The notes: generated by a model not told the origin, from the sequence alone. 64,000 nt of DNA from Jiella soli (GCF_020615385.1 NZ_JAJAVB010000025.1:147296-211295), one strand, 5' to 3'; positions 36,652 to 45,578 are shown, numbered from the stretch's first letter. Translations and numbers: made by a program.

Positions 36652-37752
36652 CTAAACGTCCTCGCCGATCCGCAGCCGTTCCAGCGCCACGCCGTCCTTG
36701 CGGAAGACGTGGATTGCCTCGGCCGGCAGGAACACCTCGGCCGTCTCGCCGGCCTTGATCCGGGTCTGGCCGGGCTTGTGGACGGTGATGGAATTGCCGG
36801 CCTCGTCGGTGCAGTAGAGATAGGATTCGCCGCCGAGCTGCTCGATTGTTTCGACGGTGACCGGACGGCCGCGCTGCGAGCCGATCTCCAGATGTTCGGG
36901 CCTGACGCCGATGGTTACGGTCTCGCCGGGCTCGATCCCCTCCGGCGACACCGCCGCCTCGAAGCGGCGGTCGCGGCCGTCCTTCACGACGATGCCGTCA
37001 TTGCGGGTCTCGGCGACGCTCGCCTCGAAGAAGTTCATCCGCGGCGAGCCGATGAAGCCGGCGACGAAGTGGTTGGCCGGCCGGTTGTAGAGGTCGAGCG
37101 GCGAGCCGACCTGCTGGATCAGCCCCTTCTTCAGGACCACGATCTTGTCGGCCATGGTCATCGCCTCGACCTGGTCGTGGGTGACGTAGATCATCGTGTT
37201 GCCGAGCCGGCGGTGGAGGCCGGAGATCTCGCCGCGCATGACGACGCGCAGCTCGGCGTCGAGGTTCGAGAGCGGCTCGTCGAAGAGGAAGACCTTGGGT
37301 TCGCGCACCACCGCGCGGCCGATCGCGACGCGCTGGCGCTGACCGCCGGAGAGCTGTTTCGGCCGGCGCTCCAGATGTTCGGTGATCTGCAGCATGCGCG
37401 CGGCGTTCTCGACGCGCTCGCGGATCTCGGCCTTCGGCGTCTTGATGTTCTCGAGGCCGAAGGCGAGGTTCTCGCGCACGGTCATGTGCGGATAGAGCGC
37501 ATAGGTCTGGAACACCATGGCGAGGCCGCGCTCGGCGGCGCGCTGCTCGTTCACCCGCTGCCCGTCGATCCGAAGCTCGCCGCCGGAAATGTCCTCCAGC
37601 CCTGCGATCATCCTCAGAAGGGTCGACTTGCCGCAGCCCGACGGGCCGACGAAGACGCAGAACTCGCCATCCTCGATCGTCAGGTCCACGCCGTGGATCG
37701 CGCGGAAGCCGGCATAGTCCTTGACGAGCTTTTCCAGTTCGACGACGGCCAT
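36652..37752 (-). CDS. sugar ABC transporter ATPase (MsmK/UgpC type)
   Basis: 366-residue nucleotide-binding subunit of a CUT1 carbohydrate importer. Walker A 'FVGPSGCGKSTLLRMIAGLE', Q loop 'MVFQTYALYPHMTV', signature 'QLSGGQRQRVAIGRA', Walker B 'VFLFDEPLSNLDAELR', switch His in 'IYVTHDQVEAMT', and a C-terminal TOBE/OB regulatory domain. Cytoplasmic partner of the two permeases immediately upstream (10-nt gap). Energises uptake of the cluster's glycoside, by context sulfoquinovosyl glycerol or a related sugar. Such ATPases may also serve other permeases. Confidence 0.93.
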   Translation of the reverse strand: MAVVELEKLVKDYAGFRAIHGVDLTIEDGEFCVFVGPSGCGKSTLLRMIAGLEDISGGELRIDGQRVNEQRAAERGLAMVFQTYALYPHMTVRENLAFGLENIKTPKAEIRERVENAARMLQITEHLERRPKQLSGGQRQRVAIGRAVVREPKVFLFDEPLSNLDAELRVVMRGEISGLHRRLGNTMIYVTHDQVEAMTMADKIVVLKKGLIQQVGSPLDLYNRPANHFVAGFIGSPRMNFFEASVAETRNDGIVVKDGRDRRFEAAVSPEGIEPGETVTIGVRPEHLEIGSQRGRPVTVETIEQLGGESYLYCTDEAGNSITVHKPGQTRIKAGETAEVFLPAEAIHVFRKDGVALERLRIGEDV

Positions 37753-37762
37753 TCCGCCCTCC

Positions 37763-38809
37763 CTACTTGACGCCGCTCTGGGCGATGCCGGCGGTGATGT
37801 TCTTCTGCAGGAGCGCGAAGATGACGGTGATCGGGATCAGCGTCAGCATGGTCATGGCGAGGAGCCCGCTCCACGAGGTCTGGAGATCGCCCTGGAAGGC
37901 GTTGAGCGCCAATTGCAGCGTGAACTCTTCCGACCGGGTAAGGACGATCAGCGGCCAGAGGAACTCGTTCCAGCGCCACATCACCGAGAAGATGACGAGG
38001 ACGGCGATGGCGGGGGCGGCGAGCGGCAGGACGATCCGCCAGTAGACCCGCCATTCCGAGGCATGGTCCATGCGCGCCGCGTCGAGGAGGTCGTCGGGGA
38101 TCGTCAGCATGTATTGCCTGAGGAGGAACACGCCCGTCGGCGTCGCCACCGCCGGCCAGATCACCGCCCAGGGCGTGTTGACGAGCCCGAGTTCGTTGAC
38201 GACGAGATAGATCGGCACGAGGTTGATCGTCGGCGGGATCATCAGCGTCGCGATGATCAGGAGGAAGACCGCGGTTCTCCCGCGGAACTTGTATTTTGCC
38301 AGCGCGAAGGCCGCCATCGAGTTGAAGACGACGGTGATGACGGTGGCGACGACGGTGATGAAGACGCTGTTCCAGAAATAGCGCATGAAGTTGAAGCGCT
38401 CGAAGAGCTGGGTGTAGTTGCCCCAGGCGATCGCGAAGGTGCGCTTGGGCTCGCGGTCGCCGATCTTCACGTTGATCTTCTGGCCCGGATTGGCGGGATC
38501 CACCATCTGGGCGTTGAGGCCGATGCGCCGGACCTGCGCCAGCACCTCGCCCTGGTGCTCGCCGCCGGTGACCTCGTAGAGCGGCAGCGGCTTGTCGTAG
38601 CCGTCGACCACCGCCGTCTGGGTGGTCAGCGGCAGGAAGCTTGGCGGATATTCGGACAGCGCCGCGTCGGTCTTGAACGAGCTCATCGCGACCCACAGCA
38701 CCGGCCCGAACATCAGGACCATGCCGAAGATCAGATAGCCCCAGGTCATCCAGTCGGTGACGTCGAACCGGCCGCGGCCCCTGGTGCGGGAAATGAAGGA
38801 CCACACCAT
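37763..38809 (-). CDS. sugar ABC transporter permease (MalG type) with extended periplasmic loop
   Basis: 348-residue inner-membrane subunit. TM1 near residues 17-40, five further helices after about residue 130, and the EAA loop 'DHASEWRVYWRIVLPLAAPAIAVL' that docks on the ATPase. Usual MalG-type proteins are about 275-300 residues; the excess lies in the segment between TM1 and TM2 (about residues 45-130), which contains 'PLYEVTGGEHQGEVLAQVRRIG' and looks like a small extra domain. 4 nt downstream of the MalF-type gene and 10 nt before the ATPase gene. Confidence 0.92.
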   Translation of the reverse strand: MVWSFISRTRGRGRFDVTDWMTWGYLIFGMVLMFGPVLWVAMSSFKTDAALSEYPPSFLPLTTQTAVVDGYDKPLPLYEVTGGEHQGEVLAQVRRIGLNAQMVDPANPGQKINVKIGDREPKRTFAIAWGNYTQLFERFNFMRYFWNSVFITVVATVITVVFNSMAAFALAKYKFRGRTAVFLLIIATLMIPPTINLVPIYLVVNELGLVNTPWAVIWPAVATPTGVFLLRQYMLTIPDDLLDAARMDHASEWRVYWRIVLPLAAPAIAVLVIFSVMWRWNEFLWPLIVLTRSEEFTLQLALNAFQGDLQTSWSGLLAMTMLTLIPITVIFALLQKNITAGIAQSGVK

Positions 38810-38813
38810 CGTC

Positions 38814-39806
38814 TCAGCCCTCCGCCTGGCTGCGCGTCGCGCGCAGCTGCAACAATGTCAGGACGAGCAGCACCACCGCCATCAGGATCGAGGCCGCGGC
38901 GGCGAGCCCGAAGAGCTGCGGCCGCGAGGCAAAGCCGGTCTCGTAGATATATTGCAGGATCAGCGTCGTCGCCGAGCCGGGTCCGCCGCCGGTGAGGACG
39001 AAGATCTCGTCGAAGGCCTGCACGGCCCGGATCAGGCTGAGGACCAGGACGACGACCATGGTCGGCATCAACAGCGGCATGGTGATCTTGGCGAAGACCC
39101 GCCAGCGCGAGGCGCCGTCCATCTCCGCCGCCTCGTAGACGTCGGAGGGGATCGACTGCAGGCCTGCGAGCAGGATCAGCGTGTAGAACCCCATATGCGC
39201 CCAGATCGAGACGAAGATCACCCAGAAGAAGGCCCAGTTCGCGTCGATCAGCCAGTTCACGGTCGACAGGCCGAGGCCCTCGAGCCCGGCATTGAGGACG
39301 CCGTATCGCTGCAGGATCCATTTCCAGATCAGCGCGACGACGACGGGCGAGAGCAGGACGGGATAGAAGAAGACGCCGCGGAAGAAGCCCTTGAGCGGGA
39401 TGTCGCGGTTGAGGACCAGCGCCGTGATCAGCGAGATGACGACCATGAAGCCGACCTGCAGGACCACGAACCAGCCGGTATTGTAGACGGCGCGCCAGAA
39501 CACGTCGCGCCGGCAGGTGTTCGGGTCGAGATAGTTGGTGCAGGACAGGAGCGAGGAGAAGTTCTCCGCGCCGACATAGGGCCGCTGGGACAGGAGGATC
39601 GCGTCCGAGCCGGTGGTCGCATAGAAGAAGTTCAAAATGATCGGCAGGAAGGTGAAGAGGCCGAAGATCAGGAGGTTCGGCAGCAGGAACACCCAGGCGA
39701 TCCGGCTTATCCCGACGAGGCGCTGGGTTCCTGCCATCGGCAGCTCGAACAGGCCGAACGCCGTACGGTAGCCGAACTGGGCGGCGCTGTTGAGTGGCTT
39801 CCACAT
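38814..39806 (-). CDS. sugar ABC transporter permease (MalF type)
   Basis: 330 residues, six transmembrane helices beginning 'IAWVFLLPNLLIFGLFTFLPIILNFFYA', a sizeable periplasmic loop containing two Cys ('SLLSCTNYLDPNTCRRDVF', potentially a disulfide), and the EAA loop 'EAAEMDGASRWRVFAKITMPLLMPTM'. Heterodimer partner of the MalG-type subunit. It follows the binding-protein gene after 110 nt that include a stable hairpin. Confidence 0.92.
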   Translation of the reverse strand: MWKPLNSAAQFGYRTAFGLFELPMAGTQRLVGISRIAWVFLLPNLLIFGLFTFLPIILNFFYATTGSDAILLSQRPYVGAENFSSLLSCTNYLDPNTCRRDVFWRAVYNTGWFVVLQVGFMVVISLITALVLNRDIPLKGFFRGVFFYPVLLSPVVVALIWKWILQRYGVLNAGLEGLGLSTVNWLIDANWAFFWVIFVSIWAHMGFYTLILLAGLQSIPSDVYEAAEMDGASRWRVFAKITMPLLMPTMVVVLVLSLIRAVQAFDEIFVLTGGGPGSATTLILQYIYETGFASRPQLFGLAAAASILMAVVLLVLTLLQLRATRSQAEG

Positions 39807-39872
39807 GAGATCGTTCCGAAGCTTTGGCCGGTCGACGAAAGAGGCCGCCTGCCGCCTGCCGCCCGAGGTGAC

Positions 39873-39908
39873 GCCGGCCCGCGCCCCGCTGGAGGGGGAC
39901 GGGCCGGC
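39873..39908 (-). promoter_or_regulatory. intercistronic hairpin after binding-protein gene
   Basis: Perfect 9-bp arms GCCGGCCCG (39873-39881) and CGGGCCGGC (39900-39908) around 18 nt, between the solute-binding protein and permease genes. Such hairpins commonly stabilise or partly terminate the upstream message so that the binding protein is made in excess. No T tract. Confidence 0.5.
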
Positions 39909-39916
39909 CCGGCGCC

Positions 39917-41203
39917 TTACTTGGCGTCGCCGGACGCCTTCACCGCTTCGTTCACGTCGGCGTCGATGCGCTGCAGCGCCTGGTCCAGGGTCGATTCCCC
40001 GACGATCGCCTGGGTCAGCCGAGCGACCGTGGCGTTCATGATCGCGCGGTTGTTCTTGTACCCCTGGAATTCGAAGGCGGTCGGGGTGAGGTTCCTGGCC
40101 GCCTGGGTAAAGGCGGCGAGCGCCTTCTTCACGTTCTCGGTCGCGCCGGGATAGTCGACGCCCTTCTCCTGCAGGCCCTTATGGGCGGGAATGGCGCGGG
40201 TCTTGCCGATGAAGTCGGCATAGACGTCTTCCTGCGCCATGAAGTCGAGAAGCTTGGCGACTTCCTCGGGATGCTCCGTATGCTTGAACCCGACCACCGA
40301 GGCGCCGCCCGGAATGCCGGTGCAGCCGCCCTCGCCGCAGGGAGGCGAGACCACTTCCCAGTCGAAGGCGTCGGCGATCTCCTTGCCGAAGCGCGCGACC
40401 TGCCAGGAGCCGGACATGTAGAAGACGAGGCTCGCATTGATGAATTCCTGCGAGGCGTCCTGATAGGTGGCGCCGCCCGAGCCCGCCCAGACGTCCTTCG
40501 CCATCACGCCGGTCTCGTTCCAGTCGACGAATTTCTTGGCGAAGTCGGCAAAGCCCTTGTCGACGGTGATCGGCTTGCCGCTCTCGTCGAAATACTTCGC
40601 GCCGTAGGAGATCGCCGGGCCGGCGAAGCGGTGGCCGGAGCGGTCCATCGCCATCGGGTAGGGGGTCTGGGTCGCATCGGCGACCTTCTTGGACGCCTCG
40701 GCCCATTCGTCCCAGGTCGCCTTGTCGCCGGGAATCTCGACGCCGGCCTGGTCGAACAGCGTCTTGTTGATGAAGGGCCCGGTGACCGTCAGCTGGTCGG
40801 GCAGGTTGTAGATGCCGTTGTCGCCGTCGCCGTTGACGCGGGTCCATTTCAGCTCGTCGCCGAAGTTCTTTTCCCAATAGTCGGCGTCGTCGACATATTG
40901 CCGGATGTCGAGCATGTACCGCGCGAGGCCACCGAGGTCGCTGACGCGGGCAAGGTCCGGACCGCTACCGCCGGCGAGCTGCACGGGGAGGCTCTCGAGG
41001 ATCGCCTTGTAGGGCACCTCGTCCACCGTGACCTTGATGTCGGGATTCTGCTTTTCGAACTTGGCGATTTCCTCGCGCCAGGTCTGGCATTCGGTGCCGT
41101 CCTGATAGCACTGGAACCGCAGTTCGACGGCATTGGCAAGGCTGGTCGAAACGGCAAGCGCGCCGAGTGCGGTGCAGCCTGCAAGAAGCATTCTCGTGAC
41201 CAT
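39917..41203 (-). CDS. sugar ABC transporter periplasmic binding protein (CUT1)
   Basis: 428 residues. Signal peptide of about 25 residues ending 'STSLANA', then a family-1 extracellular solute-binding fold: 'PDIKVTVDEVPYKAILESLPVQLAGGSGPDLARV', 'GIYNLPDQLTVTGPFINKTLFDQAGVE', 'LVFYMSGSWQVARF'. Four Cys (in 'RFQCYQDGTECQTW' and 'PPCGEGGCTG') may form two disulfides. Captures the transported glycoside in the periplasm; by analogy with SmoF of Agrobacterium and by genomic context the ligand may be sulfoquinovosyl glycerol, but the ligand residues were not verified. First gene of the operon, ATG 41203 behind GGAGG. Confidence 0.92.
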   Translation of the reverse strand: MVTRMLLAGCTALGALAVSTSLANAVELRFQCYQDGTECQTWREEIAKFEKQNPDIKVTVDEVPYKAILESLPVQLAGGSGPDLARVSDLGGLARYMLDIRQYVDDADYWEKNFGDELKWTRVNGDGDNGIYNLPDQLTVTGPFINKTLFDQAGVEIPGDKATWDEWAEASKKVADATQTPYPMAMDRSGHRFAGPAISYGAKYFDESGKPITVDKGFADFAKKFVDWNETGVMAKDVWAGSGGATYQDASQEFINASLVFYMSGSWQVARFGKEIADAFDWEVVSPPCGEGGCTGIPGGASVVGFKHTEHPEEVAKLLDFMAQEDVYADFIGKTRAIPAHKGLQEKGVDYPGATENVKKALAAFTQAARNLTPTAFEFQGYKNNRAIMNATVARLTQAIVGESTLDQALQRIDADVNEAVKASGDAK

Positions 41204-41621
41204 GAAATCCTCCCAGATCGGTCATCACAGTGCGAACGTCGTAAACCGGCCTCGCACGAGCCGCAATGGATGGCGGGCGCGCGCACTCCGTGGTTCGCGG
41301 AGCCTCGGCCCGGGCTTTTCATCCCGCCGCCGGCGCCGCGCCAGGCGGGTTCGATCCTTCGCGCTGCACATATCGCTTGCGATCGCGAACGAAGCGGACA
41401 CTACCGCGAAAGAAAAGCGAGCGTCAAACGAAAATTATATCTTTTATAAGACTCGAATATCCACCTGTCGGTTTTCGGTCCCGCCGCTCGCCGTCCGGAG
41501 CCGCTAGCCGCCTTAGCCGGCGCGCTCGGAAAGGCCGGGGGACCTTGACAGGAGGCTTGCCCACGGCCCCATTTGACCTGCGGCTGCCGGTATCTGCGCC
41601 GCGACGGGTCGGGGAGGGACC
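41204..41621. promoter_or_regulatory. 418-nt divergent control region of the sugar operons
   Basis: Non-coding region between the minus-strand transporter operon and the plus-strand mutarotase gene. It contains the most AT-rich stretch nearby (about 41428-41460) and repeated GAAA-type tracts (CGAAAGAAAAG at 41407-41417 and AAACGAAAA at 41426-41434) of the kind used by DeoR/LacI-type sugar repressors. On the minus strand TTGACG (41427-41422) could be a -35 element, but the -10 match is poor. No regulator gene lies nearby. Confidence 0.4.
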
Positions 41622-42062
41622 ATGCTCAAGGGAATCGACGCCATCATCTCGCCGGAGCTTCTCGGCGTCCTCGCCGCCATGGGCCATGGCGACGAAATCG
41701 TTCTGGCGGACGCGAACTTTCCCGCCGATTCCGTCGCGCGTCGGACAGCCCACGGCCGGGCGATCCGGATGGACTGCGACCTCAAGCGCGCGTCGCAGGC
41801 GGTCCTGTCGCTGATGCCAGTGGACGGTTTCGAGCCCGGCGCGGTCCGCTCGATGCAGGTTGTGGGCGAGCCCGATACCGTGCCGGAGGTGATCGCCGAG
41901 GTGCAGCCGCTCTTTGCCGCCGAGGGCGCGGAGATCGCGGCCGTCGAGCGCTTCGCCTTCTACGACCTTGCCGGCAAGGCCTATGCCGTGGTGCAGACCG
42001 GGGAGCGGCGCTTCTACGGCAATCTCATCATCCGCAAGGGCGTCATTCCGCCGGAGGCGTGA
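41622..42062 (+). CDS. RbsD/FucU-family sugar mutarotase
   Basis: 146-residue member of the RbsD/FucU family (decameric pyranase/mutarotase), most like L-fucose mutarotase: 'MLKGIDAIISPELLGVLAAMGHGDEIVLADANFPADS' with the catalytic His in 'MGHGDEIV', and the C-terminal 'VQTGERRFYGNLIIRKGVIPP' with conserved Tyr/Asn. Converts anomers of a free sugar. Divergent from the sugar transporter and followed by a COG3618 lactonase gene, a pair typical of oxidative L-fucose or rhamnose routes. Confidence 0.9.
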   Translation: MLKGIDAIISPELLGVLAAMGHGDEIVLADANFPADSVARRTAHGRAIRMDCDLKRASQAVLSLMPVDGFEPGAVRSMQVVGEPDTVPEVIAEVQPLFAAEGAEIAAVERFAFYDLAGKAYAVVQTGERRFYGNLIIRKGVIPPEA

Positions 42063-42202
42063 GGGAGGGCCGGGATGGACCGGGCCGACCCGGCAGCGAG
42101 CGATGTCGGCGGCGGACGGACGGCGACTTCTCGCTTCGCATGCCGAGCCGGGCCGCGACCGGCGGCGAGCGGACACCCAATTCTGACAATCGGGAGCCAA
42201 GC

Positions 42203-43090
42203 ATGACCGGCCGCGTCGATGCCCATTGCCATCTCTGGCAGCTCGCCCGTGGCGATTATCACTGGCTGCAGGACAATGACGATCCTGCGCTGGCGCCGAT
42301 CCGCCGCGATTTTTCGCCGGACGACCTCCGACCGTTGGCGAACCGCGCGGGGATCGAAGAGTTGGTCGTCGTCCAGGCGGCCGCGAGCGACGGCGAGACC
42401 GACTTCATGCTGTCGCTTCAGGCAGAGAACCCGGAGATTGCCGGCGTCGTCGGCTGGGTGGACCTGTCGTCTCCCGCGGCTTCGGAGCGGATCGCGGATC
42501 TCGCGCGCCGGCCGGCGCTGAAGGGCATCCGGCCGATGCTGCAGGACATCGCCGATCCCGACTGGCTCCTGACGGCGCCGACGAGCGCCGCGCTGGCGAC
42601 GCTCGAGCGCTCCGGCCTTCGCTTCGACGCGCTGGTGCTGCCGGTGCATCTGTCCCGGCTGCTGCGTTTTTCCGCTGCCCATCCCGATCTGCCGATCATC
42701 GTCGACCATGCCGCCAAGCCCGCGCTGGCCGCAGGTCCGGACGATCCGCGCCACGGGCTCTGGGGCGAGGGCATGGCCAGGATCGCGCGCGAAACCTCCG
42801 CATGGTGCAAGCTGTCCGGCCTCCTCACCGAGATGCGGCCGGGCCAGTACGCGACCGATGCGGAGGCGCTCGCCGTCCTGCGGCCGGTGCTCGACAGGCT
42901 GCTCGACTGGTTCGGGCCGCATCGCCTCGTCTGGGGGTCGGACTGGCCGGTGCTGACTCTGGCTGCCGGGCACGAGCGCTGGGTCCGGTTGACCGACCAT
43001 CTGCTCGATCCGCTGGGGTCCGAGGAGCGGAACGCCATTCTCGGCGGCAATGCCCGCCGCTTTTATGGTCTCGCCGGCGACGCGGCCTGA
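42203..43090 (+). CDS. amidohydrolase-2 family sugar lactonase (COG3618, fuconolactonase-like)
   Basis: 295-residue TIM-barrel hydrolase. N-terminal metal motif 'VDAHCHLWQLARGDYHWL', 'PIIVDHAAKP' and the closing 'LVWGSDWPVLTL' (catalytic Asp), 'NARRFYGL'. COG3618 members are lactonases of L-fucono-, L-rhamnono- or 2-pyrone lactones. ATG 42203 selected because the family starts exactly there; an upstream frame is non-coding. It lies 140 nt after the FucU-like gene and probably forms an operon with it. The dehydrogenase for the corresponding sugar could be the SDR of the divergent operon or lie elsewhere. Confidence 0.88.
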   Translation: MTGRVDAHCHLWQLARGDYHWLQDNDDPALAPIRRDFSPDDLRPLANRAGIEELVVVQAAASDGETDFMLSLQAENPEIAGVVGWVDLSSPAASERIADLARRPALKGIRPMLQDIADPDWLLTAPTSAALATLERSGLRFDALVLPVHLSRLLRFSAAHPDLPIIVDHAAKPALAAGPDDPRHGLWGEGMARIARETSAWCKLSGLLTEMRPGQYATDAEALAVLRPVLDRLLDWFGPHRLVWGSDWPVLTLAAGHERWVRLTDHLLDPLGSEERNAILGGNARRFYGLAGDAA

Positions 43091-43131
43091 GGCCCTTTGC
43101 GCCGACAAGCGCCGGCCACGGCGGGCCTCTA

Positions 43132-43596
43132 TCAGGCCACGGCGGACGGCGTTCTCGCGGTCGCGGGTTCCGCCTCGATTGCGAGATCGCGCAGGATTTC
43201 ATGCAGGCGGTCGCCGGACAGGCGTGCCGGCTCGAATCCGCTCGAGCGGGCGACATCGGCGAAGCGTTCGGCGTCTTCCAGCGAGCCACCGACAAAGGCC
43301 ATCGACCAGGTTCCGAAGCTGCGGAGCGCAACCGGCTCGAAGGCGAGCACCGAAACCTCGCCGTGGCGCTCGTCCCGCGAGATACGCTCGAAGGTTTCCT
43401 CGACGGCGTCCAACGGGCCTTCGAGCACCTGCGCGAAGCAGCCGGAATTGAACATCAGCGCTCCGGTGAGGCCGGCCTTCCGGTTGTTCTCCTGGCTGGC
43501 GGCGAGGATCCGGCGCACGGCCTCGCAGAGCGTCGCGCCGTCGGCCGCAATTCGGTTGCGGCTGTAATAGACGAGATGATGGAGATCGCGGGTCAT
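43132..43596 (-). CDS. BLUF-domain blue-light photoreceptor protein
   Basis: 154-residue stand-alone BLUF protein. Flavin-site residues align with AppA: Tyr10 ('LVYYSRN'), Asn38 ('SQENNRKAGLTGAL'), Gln56 ('FAQVLEG'), Trp97 and Met99 ('FGTWSMAFVG'). The Tyr-Gln pair and N38 that drive the light-induced hydrogen-bond switch are intact. A helical C-terminal extension follows residue 105. Its ATG overlaps the stop of the upstream PAS-GGDEF-EAL gene (ATGA), so the two are coupled, and the obvious partner is that c-di-GMP enzyme, a split version of BLUF-EAL proteins such as E. coli BluF. Confidence 0.9.
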   Translation of the reverse strand: MTRDLHHLVYYSRNRIAADGATLCEAVRRILAASQENNRKAGLTGALMFNSGCFAQVLEGPLDAVEETFERISRDERHGEVSVLAFEPVALRSFGTWSMAFVGGSLEDAERFADVARSSGFEPARLSGDRLHEILRDLAIEAEPATARTPSAVA

Positions 43597-45233
43597 GCCG
43601 TGACGTCGTCCCATGGATGGCGGTCGAGATAGTCCGATATCGTGTCGGCCGGCATCGGACGGCCGGTGAGATAGCCCTGCACCTGGGTGCAGCCCTCGCT
43701 GCGGATGCGCCGCAACTGCTCCTCGGTCTCGACGCCCTCGGCCGTGGTCTTCATGCCGAGGCTGGAGCCGATCCCGGTGATCGCCCTGAGGATCGCGCCG
43801 CTGCCGGCGCCGGCGCCGTCGCCGCGCACGAAGGACTGGTCGATCTTGAGCTTGTCGAAGGGGAATTTGTGCAGATAGCTGAGCGAGGAATAGCCGGTGC
43901 CGAAATCGTCCATCGAGATCTGGACGCCGAGCCCGCGCAGCCGGTTGAGCGTCGCGAGAACGGCTTCGGTGTCGTCCATGAGCGCGCTTTCGGTGATTTC
44001 GAGATCCAGCCGATACGGCGCGAGGCCGGACTGCGCCAGCGCCGAGACGACGGTTTCGACCAGCGATCCGGCGCGAAACTGCACCGCCGAGACATTCACC
44101 GAGACCGACAGGCCGGATGGCCAGGTCGAGGCCTGGCGGCAGGCGGTGCGGATCACCCATTCGCCGATCTGGGTGATCAGGCCGGTCTCCTCGGCGAGCG
44201 GGATGAAGGCGAGCGGCGAGACCCGGCCGCGCCGGGGGTGGTTCCAGCGCAGCAGCGCCTCAAAGCCGACCGGGCGGCTTTCGGCGAGGTCGAATTGCGG
44301 CTGGTAGACGAGTTCGAATTCCCGCAAGGCGAGGGCCCGCCTGAGATCGATCTCGAGCTGCCGGCGCTCCTGCATCACCGAGTCCATGCTCGGCTCGAAG
44401 ACCGCGAAGCGGCCACGCCCGCCGCTCTTGGCCTGGTAGAGCGCGAGATCGCCCTGGCGCAGCAGCGCCTCCGGTGTCGCGTCGCCGTCGGACAGCGCGA
44501 TGCCGATGCTGACCCCGATATTCACCGTATGCCCGTCGAGGAGGTAGGTGCGGCTCACGAGGTCCACGAGGCGTCGGCTCAGCGCCTCGGCTGCCTCCTG
44601 TCCATCGATTTCGGTCTGGAGGATGACGAATTCGTCGCCGCCGACGCGGGCCACGAGGTCGTCCTTGCGGCAGGCCCCGACGATGCGCTGCACGACCTTC
44701 TTCAGCAGGGCGTCGCCGATCGGGTGGCCGAGCGTGTCGTTGACGAACTTGAACCGGTCGAGATCGAGGCAGTGGACGGCGAGACGGGCATGTGAGCGGC
44801 GCGCATCGGCGAGCGCACCCTTCAGCCGCGCGATGAGTTCGCGCCGGCGCGGCAGGCCGGTCAGCTCGTCCGCCGGCTGCCGGTCGGCGGCATGTGCGAC
44901 GGCCGCGCTCTCCCTGACGGTGATCAGATAGCCCTCGCCATCCAGCGCCTCGATGGTCGCGGGAACGACACCCGCCATCGCAGTACGCACCCATTGCGGC
45001 GCAGCACCAACGGTGTCGACGGTCGAGACGTCGAACATCGGGTCCGCCAGAAGCGCCGAGAGCGGCTCGTCGACGATGTGCCGGCCGAGCAGCTTCTCCG
45101 CCGGTCGATTGGCGAAGATGATGCGATCCTCGCGATCGGCGAGGATGACCGGCGTCTGAATGCGTGAGAGAGCCGTTCGGAAGAGATCGACCCGCGGCGG
45201 GAAATTTCGGGCGGGCTGGGCAGGCATCGGCAT
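43593..45233 (-). CDS. PAS-GGDEF-EAL cyclic-di-GMP enzyme
   Basis: 546-residue cytoplasmic protein: PAS domain (about 15-110, 'IQTPVILADREDRIIFANRPAEKLLG'), GGDEF domain (about 115-280; intact 'VARVGGDEFVIL', and RxxD-like 'RQGDLALYQAK' region), EAL domain (about 290-540; 'GFEALLRWNHP', 'DLEITESALMDD', 'DDFGTGYSSLSYLHKFP', 'LKIDQSFV', 'EGVETEEQ'). All EAL metal-binding motifs are present, so phosphodiesterase activity is likely; cyclase activity is also possible. Translationally coupled to a downstream BLUF gene, implying light control of c-di-GMP. Confidence 0.93.
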   Translation of the reverse strand: MPMPAQPARNFPPRVDLFRTALSRIQTPVILADREDRIIFANRPAEKLLGRHIVDEPLSALLADPMFDVSTVDTVGAAPQWVRTAMAGVVPATIEALDGEGYLITVRESAAVAHAADRQPADELTGLPRRRELIARLKGALADARRSHARLAVHCLDLDRFKFVNDTLGHPIGDALLKKVVQRIVGACRKDDLVARVGGDEFVILQTEIDGQEAAEALSRRLVDLVSRTYLLDGHTVNIGVSIGIALSDGDATPEALLRQGDLALYQAKSGGRGRFAVFEPSMDSVMQERRQLEIDLRRALALREFELVYQPQFDLAESRPVGFEALLRWNHPRRGRVSPLAFIPLAEETGLITQIGEWVIRTACRQASTWPSGLSVSVNVSAVQFRAGSLVETVVSALAQSGLAPYRLDLEITESALMDDTEAVLATLNRLRGLGVQISMDDFGTGYSSLSYLHKFPFDKLKIDQSFVRGDGAGAGSGAILRAITGIGSSLGMKTTAEGVETEEQLRRIRSEGCTQVQGYLTGRPMPADTISDYLDRHPWDDVTA

Positions 45234-45578
45234 CTCGATCTCGTTGCAGAACCCGAGAAAAGCCTAAAGTTCCAAAGATTTGGTAAGGTGGCCCATTGGA
45301 TTGTCCGCCGACCAACCAACTTCCTCAGAGAACCCGGATGGTCTCGGGATGCCGGGTAGGTGCGACGCGTCCGCCGCGCCTTGCGCGCGGGCTTCGGATC
45401 ATCCGGATCCCTGCCTGCGACGATACGTCCGGCGGCCTCGAACTCCCCCTTCGACGACTGGTGCGGCCTCCCGCCTTTGGAATGTCAGCCATGCGCCCTC
45501 GGACCTGCCGCCGCTCGGTGCCATGCGCTATTGCTGCGGCGCAGCATGATGCCGACAGGAATTCAGGAGATCGCCAGT
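45234..45578. other. 345-nt intergenic region
   Basis: Lies upstream of the GGDEF-EAL gene (minus strand) and of a small open frame (plus strand). The first 70 nt are comparatively AT-rich and probably hold the minus-strand promoter. No repeat or RNA motif was recognised. Confidence 0.4.
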
